Source: Brasenia schreberi (Eukaryota; Streptophyta; Magnoliopsida; Nymphaeales; Cabombaceae). From it: a stretch of 64,000 bases of DNA. The stretch's first letter is position 1. Every line of letters begins with the position of its first letter. The stretch is taken from NCBI GenBank assembly GCA_036023115.1, contig JAYKKT010000088.1, positions 4,697,501 through 4,761,500 of the forward strand, read 5' to 3'. The translations under genes were made by a program, and so were the position numbers. Positions 54,363 through 64,000 of the stretch are shown one piece after another. The notes beneath the pieces are model-generated. The model saw only the letters and a program-made list of their open reading frames with translations, searched no databases and was not told the origin of the DNA.

Positions 54363-57300
54363 GATCTGGTGCGGGTATGGGTCTTCAAATCAGATTGTTG
54401 ATCGGAGGATGGCAGGGAAGGTTGGGATGTGGGTCCACGGGGATCTTCGCTGCTATCCCAGCCCTGGCCTTGATACGTAGATGAGTGCCCCGAATCCACC
54501 CCATTCGGCAGGGCCCCATGGGGAGCGGGGGACTCCTGTCCCATGAACATCTCTAGTGGTGCTTGCATACGTGCATTTGCTGTTTCTTGCAGTAAAATGT
54601 AGTGGTTGGACTCATTCTAGACGAACTTGAGGGATTCTATTGTATTATTGGATTTCTTCTAGGATCTGTTTATTTTCCTGGCATTGTGTATGGTGTTTAT
54701 GTGAGTGAGAAGAGTCCATTGTTTCGGCTACATCTATGTCAAGAGTCAGGAGAATTATGGGACTTCCATTTGGAAACTATTTAAACAAGCACAAATGTTT
54801 CAGCATTGTTATAAATGTCATCTCATATTGCTAGATATCAATACAACATCATCACCTATTGTAACCTGAACTGCTCCATTCCAGGTAATATAATTCAATT
54901 TCAACCATTTAGCGGTGTGCATTATACTGCATAGTATGATGCATTGTGTATTCTACAAGTCATTTAAAAAAAATAAAATCAGCATAAAAAATTCGGTGGC
55001 TAAGAGTCTCTTAAAGCCCCAAACCAATTATAGGGCTCATTTTCAGCCCCCTCCTCACTAATTCATCTGTAAACCTTTCTTCAATTGTTTTATCATAAAA
55101 AACTAACTCCAAATTTTGGACCCCTTTCTCAAGCTCGAATCATTCCCTGACATTTATACCACTAAATCAATAAAAAAAGTTGAGAATTTCGTGAGATCCC
55201 TTCTCTTACCCAAGCCATTTTTTTCTTATGTTTTACCACAAGACCACCAGCAAATAAGAATTTCTGAAATCCAGGTCCTTCCCTTAGGCTCAAACCATAT
55301 CCCAACGTTTTACTACCATCATTGTAAAAGTTTAGGGATTTCTTGAAATACTAGACCTTTCACTTATCCAAACCTTTTCTTCGCAGTTCACAAGATCACA
55401 AAGAAAAAAATTGGGGATCTTGTGCTTTGAACAGTTGTGTTTGTTTCGATGTCAAGAGTTCTGGGTGTCAAGTCTAGGTTTGAATTTCGGGGATGTATCC
55501 TGTGTACTGGAATTACTTTTAAAGTATTTGATCTTTTTGGTTATTTGTTTTTTTTTGTCGCTTGTACATGATATATACTTTGTGAGTAATCATATTTGGA
55601 TTTATGTTTCCACGTGCAGTCAGATAATGTGTTTAATAGACCAAAAGAGAGAAACGCTTGACATTTACGTTGTTACAAGAAGCAGCAAAACTGCACCAGC
55701 ATTCTCACAATGAAGGGATGCATGTCTATGCAATCACCTTAACGCATGAAGAAACCAAATTCACCCTTTTTTACTACAACCGTCCTTGGCTGTGGATGAT
55801 TTTCAAAACACCCAAAATACTTGGTAGGGTTATGGTTGCAGTCACGTTGTGGAATTAAAATATACTTTCTTGTGTGATAATATGCTCATTAGTATTACTT
55901 GATAATAGCCGTAACTTATGGTACAATTAGCAGCCATGTTGCACTAAAAGCCATCTCTTGAGTGGTAAATGTGTCATTAGCAGTACTTTATGGTGGTTGT
56001 ATCTCATGAATATTTTGCAGCTATATAATGGCATTAAGAATCACTTAAGGAGCAATTGTGTTTATTAGTATCACATGACAGTAGTTATAACTCATTATAT
56101 TAACAATCATGTTGTGGTATTAAGAGTTACTTTTTTGAGTAACAATTATGCTCATTAGTAACCATCATGTTGTGGTATTAAGAGTTATATCTTCACTATA
56201 TATAGTGATATTAAATAAGATTGATCCAACTTTTCTCTCATGGTATTGTCCTTTCATACTTAGTTTTTCAAGAGATTTATAGTCTTATTGTAGCGCTAAT
56301 TTAAATTTGTAACATTATTATATTTGGTTTGCTAGTTTGTGTAAGGCTCAGTTGCTTTCATAAAAGATGAGCCAAGGATTTTTGTTATATATTGAAGGTG
56401 TTTATTGGAGTCTCGCATACAATTATTTGATACTGATGACAAAAAGTAAACCTAAAGATTAGTGTTTATCATACATGAAAGAATAACACTACCTTAAACT
56501 TCTTTTTCAGGGTGTTAAATTCAAGCTCTTGGATGTTAACCACTCAGTAACCATACCATCTACATCAAGTCGGTCGAGAATTTGGCTGCTTTGCCAACAT
56601 CAATTTCCTTAATCTAGATCAGGTTTTCTTATTGGAGTTTCTTTATTCATAGAATATGTTGAAGTCTAACAAGAAAATTCATATTGAAGTGCACAATATG
56701 GCACAATTGTGAGGTTGAATACGGTGATCTAGAGGATCATGTGTTAAATGTATTTTTTTATTTTTGTTTTCCAATAATTTTTTATTGTTTATGTTTGTAA
56801 TTCCAGCCATTAAGGTTGAAGTGTAAATCCGACAACATTCTGTCAACGACCAGTTGACTAGTGGTTGGCTGCCTAGCTGCCCCTTAATCTATAAATCAAT
56901 CCCATAAAAAGGTTGATTGCCACTTGTTCTTGTAAGCTTTAATACTTTGAATTAATGTAATTTTTCTTTTTACTTACACTCTCTCGTGCACATCAACTGT
57001 TTGGTGAATTGTTTGTGTAGATTGTATTGTACAATTGAGTATTGGTTTATAATGACAGTCACGAGTGATTGAAGGCTTGCTTTATTACATTATATCACCA
57101 TGAGATTGTGCTTGGGATTGTCTTGGAGTGTGTATCAATTGTTAAAGATGTTTTTTTGAAGAAAAACAAGATCTTATGCACGTTACTCTCTTCAAATAAG
57201 TACATTATATTTCTTCTCTAAGTGTTTCTAATCTATTTTGGATTGTCAATTAAATATTTTCATAATTCATAATAAAGGATAAAAGTTTTTATCAATACAA

Positions 57301-59154
57301 AATAAAAAATATAAGCCCAAATTATGGAAAATTATGTATATAATAATAAGAAGTTATGGGGATATGTGAGTGACACTAAGGTAGAACCATCTCCTATTGC
57401 CACTTAAGAACAAAAAGAGGAATATAAAATAACATAGAACCATACTTTAGATCTTTATGAATAATATTAATGATGTGTTAGGCATAGTTTGTTAATTATA
57501 CTAACGATAAGAAAGAATGAGAATACCTAAAAAATAGCCATGTACAAAATGATGTTGCACAATAGGTAACTCATAGAGACAATCTATCCTCCTTGAAACA
57601 AGAACATAAAGATACAAACAATTTTTTAGCAAATACTTAGAATCAATTATGGAGATCGGAAAAATATCAATCTTATTGTGATACAAGGCAATGTAAGCAA
57701 ATTAAAAATTTTTGTTACCAATTTATGAGAGGGATAAGAGGAGAATGTGAAATTGTAAGATCTTTACGTCGAAAACCTTTTTTTATATCAGATGAGGTGA
57801 TGACATATTTACTTATGACAGAAATAAGATTTGGAGAAACAAAAAATATATAAAGACTCCGTCCTTATCGTTTCTAGATCTGGAGCACATGTTCAATCTT
57901 ATCGGCCTCTATACTTTAAGAGTAAAGGAAACAATACTACAAAAATGAGGTCATTTGCTAATATTGTAAAGATACTAGACGTATCAATTCCAATTGTCCC
58001 TAATGATGACATTTGGAGTTGCCCCATAGTCCGCCCTACCCTGTATGGAGTGGGTTTGTGGTAGACCCACCTTGTAATATATATATATATATATATTCCA
58101 ATCTGTAATGGTGTAACCAAGTTGCGCTTGCTACTGTCATCACTATTAGGTTTCTTTCACTCTATTTTGATGGATACCTTCTATTCTAAAAGTGAAGCCT
58201 TTGAAGGTTGTTTGACATGTTTCGAATCTATGTTTTACCTATATCATCTCCTCCATTCCTTACCTACAACCCACAACTTTTATTTTGGTTGTTGTACCAT
58301 CGAGTGGTCAATTATTGAGAAGTGCTTTTACATGTATCATCTTAGTCTTATTGACTTTTGAGAAATTTGAAACATTTTTGGAGCAACAAACGATTTTTTG
58401 CTAGAAAATGCATTAAATGATATAATTTATAACATCCCAACTTTAAACAATGAGTAGTATATGAAAATGCACATGTTTGTTAAAGAAAGAAATGCATAAA
58501 CCTATTTACAGCCCAAGCTCTATTAAAGAGATACTCACCCTATGTTTTTTACCAGTCCCTAATCCTATTTCTATTTCTATATTTTAATTTTAATTTTCTA
58601 TATTTATGTTTGTGTTCTTTCTTTCCTTTGAAGTGCATCTTAAAGTATAACTCACATTTATGCTTCGTATTAGAGAAAGTAAGCATCTTTTTTCTTTCTC
58701 TCAAAAAAGTGACTTCCTTTTTCTTTATTGGTTTCTTGAGAAATTGCTTATACTTTTTTCGGGTTCTAATCCAATTAGATATGAGTTTGTGCTTTGAAAT
58801 TGACCAAATTGAACATATTCATAACTTGCTGGTCAATGCAATATCTTGTTCATGTTCGGTTCATCACCTTGTTTGAGTTGACCCAAAGATTAACTGGATG
58901 TAGACCAAGCTAGTACCAATAAACCTATTTATAACTCAGGTTCTATTAAAAAGATACTTATGAAGATATCATAAGCAAGGACACAAAACTAGTCTGTCGT
59001 GGAGTCAAAGAGCCAAGTATCACCATCTCAACTTTAAACAATGAGTAGTATGTGTAAATGAAGGGAAGAAATGAAATGATATACACAATGCTCATTTTGA
59101 TTTCATTTCTTTTTCTAGAAGGTTCATCTTTTCCCCAAGACTAATACTTCTTGT
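54360..59154. other. Non-coding, unrecognised apart from local repeats
   Basis: No supported gene in 4.8 kb. Short frames such as 55411-55713, 57501-57686 and 57831-58064 lack domains. A short TA run lies at about 58076-58097. Sequence around 58434-58540 (CTTTAAACAATGAGTAGTAT, CCTATTTACAGC, GATACTC) recurs, rearranged, at 58920-59055. Confidence 0.5.
55842..56190. repeat. Degenerate tandem repeat, about 60-90 bp period
   Basis: The words CATGTTGTGGTATTAAGAG, GCTCATTAGTA and GTAACTCAT recur in the same order with variation at roughly 55842, 55933, 56025, 56108 and 56166. This is an old, decayed satellite-like array without coding capacity. Confidence 0.6.
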
Positions 59155-59240
59155 CATTTTCATTTATGGTAGGGCTCCCATTTGAGGTACAATACTCATT
59201 TTCATTTATGGTAGGGCTCCCATTTGAGGTACAATGCTCA
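59155..59240. repeat. 42-bp tandem duplication
   Basis: CATTTTCATTTATGGTAGGG followed by CTCCCATTTGAGGTACAAT is repeated head to tail with a period of 42 bp, then a partial third copy (CTCATTTTCATTTG). The copies are almost identical. Confidence 0.85.
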
Positions 59241-59403
59241 TTTTCATTTGCATTAGTTATGTATGAATTTAATGGTTTGGTTCTGAATTAATATTTAGTC
59301 AATTTTGTATAGTCGATTTTTTATGGGCTACTTATATTGAATATCCTATCTTGATTCTTAGCATGCTAAATAACTTTTATTTATAGGTGTTAAAAGGTCT
59401 GCA

Positions 59404-61231
59404 TTATGAATGGAGATAACATAATGGTAATACCGACTGTGATTAAGACTATCTCAAGGCAAGAAGGTAGTTTGGATCCAACTCCTCTTAGGCAATATGA
59501 GAGTTCAGGCTATGGAATAAAAAATCTTAATTCGACAGGACAAATCAACATGTACTACCAACCTTGTGTGAAAATGTAAGTGAAAAAGATGGCAATAAGG
59601 TTTTGATAAATATTGGAGTGAATTTGATCAATATATGGTAGATAGTATGTGGAAGGCAAAATGCCATCACTATAGGAGTGTGCTTCCTGCAAATCCAAGG
59701 CACGATACCAAGACACTAAAAACTATATCGAGTTATATTGTAGAAGAATTAAAAGGAGTTCTACAAAACAATTAACTATTGATGGTAATTTTTTGAAGTA
59801 TGTGAGGAAAATAGAGTTTAGTTCCTTCCATTAGGAGTATCCAAGAATGAAACTTGGCAAGATGATTGTGATGCATGAATATCCATTTATAGTGAATCAT
59901 ATTGGTATGATTTGTAACATGATTTCAAGTGTTCGACATGCAATACCACTAAAAATGATATCATGAAAATTTATGAGAACCTAAAGTGCAAAACAATGAA
60001 GATATTTGACAATATTAAAGGGTGGATAGCACTAACACCAGACATGTTGACTTCTAATCATATGAAGGGTTTTATGGTGGTTAGAACACATTTTGTAGAT
60101 ACTTCTTGGAAACTATAAAACTGAATTTTGAGGTAACCTTTTATATTAATATATAATTATATTTAGTTTAGTATTATATAACTTCTTAATATATGTGTTT
60201 TTTTTTATAGTTTTACATATGTTCTTGTGCTTGATATAAGTGAGGAACTTTCTAATATAAATATGAAGTCATGGCTGGAATGAAATATAGATACTTAGTT
60301 ATCAAGCTTTCCATTGGATAATTGTTATATCAATGATATAACGATAAATGATCTTTTGAGACATCTAGATTAAAATTATTTGATGTTAGGTGAACTGGAT
60401 TACTACACCTAAGAGAGTAGAGACATTTGTTAGTGCCTAATCAAATATTTTAGCTAAGAAGAAGTTGGTTTTTTATTGCAAAATAAGATGTAATTCCACA
60501 TACCTAATGTTGGAGATTGTTAGTTTATATAAGGATGTTTTTCCTTGTTGTGATAAGTTGATCCATAATACAAAATTGTACCTCCTAATAGTGAATGAAC
60601 ACTTGGTGAAGAAATTTGTGAAAGATTGAATGCTTTTTATGAGGTCATAAAATTAGTTTCTAAAACACAATATCCAACTCCCAATATGTATTTTGACAAG
60701 ATTTGTAAAATTAAGTTTAGCTTTAAATAATTGGCTCAACAATGCTCCATTATGACTAGTGGTATGTTCATGAAGTTCTAGAAGTATTGGGACAATGTTA
60801 ATGACATCTTGAGAGTTGCTCATCAAAGGTACAAAATGGATGTTCTTGACTTTTACTATCAAGAGTTATATGGAGATGATTCTATAAGTAAAGTCATAAG
60901 AGTTAAACAAATTTGTTATAACTTAATTGATGAACATGACAAAGAAAAAATTCCATTAACCATGCATCAAAGAAGTTCATCTACTCAAACTATACTTGGT
61001 TTATACTTATAAGAAGATGTACCCCAAGAACTCGTGATATTGATCATTTGTTATAGTGAAAGATAATAGAGTTAAGTTTCCAATACTAAAGAAAATAATT
61101 AGAGACATATGCCATTCCACTCACTATTGTTGCTTTTGAATCTACATTTAGTATTAGAGATTGTGTGATCAATGATCATCGAAGTAAATTGAAAGAATCA
61201 ACAACAAAAGCTTTAATGTGTTGCCATAATT
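59404..61231 (+). pseudogene. Dead Ac/RICESLEEPER-like hAT transposase
   Basis: A decayed + strand transposase, different from the two DUF659-type hATs. Pieces in order: BED-finger region (WSEFDQYMVDSMWKAKCHH, near 59610), GKMIVMHEYPF (near 59858), a WIALTPDMLTS and FVDTSWK segment (near 60030-60110), NSTYLMLEIVSLYKD (near 60493-60540), EEICERLNAFYEVIKLV (near 60608-60660), KYWDNVNDILRVAHQRYKMD (60784-60843), and the dimerisation domain AIPLTIVAFESTFSI with NDHRSKLKESTTKALMC (61112-61225). Frameshifts and stops separate the pieces. I could not find its terminal repeats. The family assignment rests on the order and wording of these blocks. Confidence 0.82.
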
Positions 61232-61526
61232 GATTATAGGCTTTGAAAAATGGTAATTATTTATATTTTATTAATCTTTAGAGTATATTTGTATATAGTT
61301 TAGTTTGTTATAATATATTAAATATTGCTCGTTCATTTAGTTTTTAGATGCTAAACTACTTAGTATGGATGATAATATTACCATGAATGATGAATTGGAG
61401 GATAACAATTAAAAGGAGGTCAATTTTAATGTGTTTACGAAGGATTGATATGTATTTTATTTGTTGTCACATGTTTATATTTATAGAAATATCTCTACTA
61501 TTATTTTCTGCATTTATAACCAACTT
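61232..61526. other. AT-rich spacer
   Basis: About 300 bp between the hAT relic and the LINE; it may contain the 3' part of the hAT element. Nothing specific is seen. Confidence 0.5.
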
Positions 61527-61758
61527 AACTCCGCCCATGTAAGGGATCACCCTTACATAGCTGGTCCCAAGCCCAGATAAATGAGGAGGGTTGTGTTAGG
61601 CTTCCGACAGCCAGCATAAAACTTTGTCGAATTTTATATCATGGATTACACAAATTATGAGTATTGCTTCAGAGCGTCCCCGCTTAGCGACACGCTGCAG
61701 AGCCCAAATGTAGTGAATAGTAAGCAAGAGTCTTCACATTTTCAATATGAACGTATGC

Positions 61759-61782
61759 GGGGGGGGGGGGGAGGGGGGGGGG
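61759..61782 (+). repeat. Poly-G tract (13 G, A, 10 G) in LINE copy 4
   Basis: Copies 1 and 3 have only six G at this site (GATGCGGGGGGTAAG). Here it is expanded to 23 G with one A. It lies just before the endonuclease coding region and could form a G-quadruplex, or reflect slippage during replication or sequencing. Confidence 0.9.
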
Positions 61783-61799
61783 TAAGGAAGCTAGTCTTA

Positions 61800-64000
61800 G
61801 ATAATAAGATTCATATTGATTCTTGGAATATCAAAACATTGTCCGGTAAGCTAATGGAGGTAGTAGATACTATGATTCGAAGAAAGATTCAAATTTTATG
61901 TTAATAAGAGACAAAGTGGGTTAGAGAAAAAGCAAAGGAGATTGAGGATACATGTTTTAAATTATGGTACTGAGGTAAGAAAAAAGCTTGAAACAGAGTT
62001 ACTATTATCATAAATAAAGATTTAAAGGATAGTGTAGTAGACATACAACGACATGGTGACTAAATCATGACGTTGAAATTAGTATTAGGAGCATAGGTTT
62101 TGAATATAGCTTGTGCTTATGCACCCCAAGTAGGACTAGAAGATAGTATAAAGACGACTTTTTGGAAAGAGTTAGATAAGGTGATTAAAAAAATTCTACA
62201 AAGGGAGATGATTTGTTTAGGAGGAGACTTAAATGGACATGTCGGTAAAGAGGCATTAGGATATCACAGTATTCATAGAAACTTTGGCTTTGGGGATATA
62301 AATCAGGAAGGTAGGGAGATTTTAAATTTTGCTATGGCATTTGATCTCTTTATAGTTAATATAATCTTCAAAAAACGAGATGAACATTTAATTACTTATA
62401 AGAGTGGCTTATCACAAACACAAATTGATTATTTTATTTATAGAAAAAAAGATAGAGCGTGTTGTAAAGATTACAAGATAATTCTAAGAGAAAGCTTAAC
62501 CACCCAACATCGACTTTTAGTTATAGATTTACAAATAAAAAAATTGACAAAGATGAAAAGAGTGCATCAAGCTATTTGGACTAAATGGTGGAACCTCAAA
62601 AGCGAGAAAGAAGATATATTTAAATAGAAAGTCTTTCAAGAAGATGCTTGGAATTATGTTGGCACACCTTGTGATATGTGGAAAAATATGACTATGCATA
62701 TTAGAAAAGTGCCAAAAGATGTGTTAGGTGAATCTAAGGGAGGTGTACCGGCATAAAAAGAAGCTTGATGGTGGAGTGAAGTAGTGCAAAATAAAATCAA
62801 GGCAAAGAGGGCATGTTACAAATTACATTATGATAAGAAAACTAGTGAAACTTTAGAGGCTTATAAGAAAGCAAAAAAAGAAGAAAAAAAAGGCCGTCAG
62901 TGAAACAAAAGCTAAAATTTGGGAGGATTTATATAAAAAACTTAACTCAAAAGAGGGTGAAAGATATTTTTAAGGATATCTAGGGCTAGACATAAGAAAA
63001 CTAAAGATATTAATTTTGTTAGATGCATAAAAAACGAGGATGAAAAAATTCTAGTGATAAATGATGATATAAGAAATAGATAGAAAAACTATTTTTATAA
63101 GTTTTTTAATGAAAATAAAGATGTTAGTATTAACTTAGGAGAGTTAGCGAAATCAGAAAAGTATATAAACCACAATTTCTACCTACGTATTCAAAAGAAT
63201 GAAGTCAAAGAGGCTCTTAAACATATGAAGGGTGGTATATCGATAGAACCATACAATATTCCTATAGAAATTTGGAAAATCCTATGAGAAATAGGAATCA
63301 CTTGGCTCAAAAGACTATTTAATGAAATATGGAGAAGCCAAAAGATGCCCAAGGAATGAAGAGTAAGTATACTTATACCCATATATAAAAACAAGGGAGA
63401 CATTTAGAATTGTACGAATTATCAAGGTATCAAGTTAATGAGCCATACTATGAAATTGTGGGAAAGAATTATCGAACGTAGGTTAAGACAAGTATCGAGT
63501 ACAACAGAGAATCAATTTGGATTCATGCTAGGCAGATCTAGTGTTGAAGCGATTCACCTTTTAAGACATCTTATGGAACATTTTACAGCAAAAAAGAAAG
63601 ACCTTTACATGATATTTATTGATCTAGAAAAAGCTTATGATAGGGTACCGAGGGAGGTTCTTTGGAGAACCTTGGAAAAAAGAGGTATCCTATTGATATA
63701 CATTAACCTTTAAGATACATGTACGATGGTGCAAAAACATGTGTGAGTACTTATGAAGGAATGACAGACTTCTTTGAAGTTAATATTGGGTTACATTAAG
63801 GATCAATTTTAAGTCCATACTTATTTATAATGGTGATTGATGAGTTAACAAAACATATTTAAGATGAAGTACCTTGGTGTATGTTATTTGCAGACGACAT
63901 TATGTTAGTGCACGAGTCTAAGGAAAAAGTTAATAGAAAATTGGAATTATGGAGAGAAACATTAGAAAGCAAAGGCCTCCGACTTAGTAGAACAAAGACA
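61800..64000 (+). pseudogene. LINE polyprotein of copy 4, broken
   Basis: The endonuclease part is open for 175 codons at 62100-62627, with [28 protein letters not shown] and TTQHRLLV. Upstream, QETKW is spoiled (a stop precedes RDKVG-type text near 61905). The reverse transcriptase part at 63438-63713 has [28 protein letters not shown] and [14 protein letters not shown]; the FADD box is intact near 63888. Stops and frameshifts lie between 62627 and 63438 and after 63713. It shares the TAG after EDIFK (near 62625) with copy 3, so that stop is either inherited from a common source copy or marks a real ORF boundary. Confidence 0.88.

Larger units (their letters stand above)
61527..64000 (+). 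mobile_element. LINE copy 4, cut by the window end
   Basis: The 5' end AACTCCGCCCATGTAAGGG matches the LINE 5' end seen in copy 1 and the intron 34 derivative, so this copy is probably full length at its 5' side. It carries a single 5' monomer and an expanded G tract. It runs off the window inside the reverse transcriptase/C-terminal coding region, so the 3' end and target duplication cannot be checked. It keeps the region near 62630-62750 that copy 1 has lost. Confidence 0.9.

Overview
The window is nuclear DNA from a flowering plant. It holds one host gene, a plant-type XMAP215/Dis1 microtubule-associated protein of the MOR1/GEM1 family, in GT-AG introns that are heavily loaded with transposable elements. 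The repeats (DUF659-type hAT transposons, Ac-like hAT, an RTE-clade LINE with a GTT-rich 3' tail, hAT MITEs) are also plant types. I cannot name the species; introns of 6-10 kb point to a repeat-rich, non-compact genome.

Layout. 1-7.1 kb: AT-rich non-coding DNA with a 270-bp tandem duplication, short MITEs and microsatellites. 7.1-13.5 kb: one full-length LINE (19-bp target duplication, inserted inside an inverted repeat), a GGTTC-rich stretch, a possible tRNA-derived SINE pair, and a 5'-truncated LINE ending about 0.5 kb before the gene. 13.5-52.5 kb: MOR1 on the + strand. I resolved 54 coding exons by hand; all splice sites are GT-AG, the frame is unbroken, and the CDS is 6060 nt for 2019 residues, from the ATG at 13986 to the TAG at 52508-52510. 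52.5-64 kb: 3' flank with a MITE, a long AT microsatellite, several degenerate repeats, a dead Ac-like hAT transposase and the 5' part of another LINE that leaves the window.

About 15 kb of the 38.5-kb gene is identifiable transposon. Intron 10 (6.4 kb) holds a hAT relic into which a second hAT has jumped; the inner one has a perfect 8-bp target duplication and a transposase spoiled by a single in-frame TGA. Intron 11 (10.6 kb) holds an antisense hAT whose coding region was split by a LINE. Intron 34 holds a 201-bp internally deleted LINE derivative and a duplicated 3' splice site. Intron 39 holds a second copy of the outer hAT family and a 31-bp LINE stub with a 12-bp target duplication.

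MOR1 appears intact and probably works as a microtubule polymerase. The other coding sequences are mobile-element proteins, all damaged. I found no novel multi-gene system. The most interesting observations are the nested insertions, the tandem monomers in the LINE 5' region (3, 2 and 1 units in three copies), the internally deleted LINE derivative, and the tandem acceptor whose first site would insert a stop codon into MOR1.
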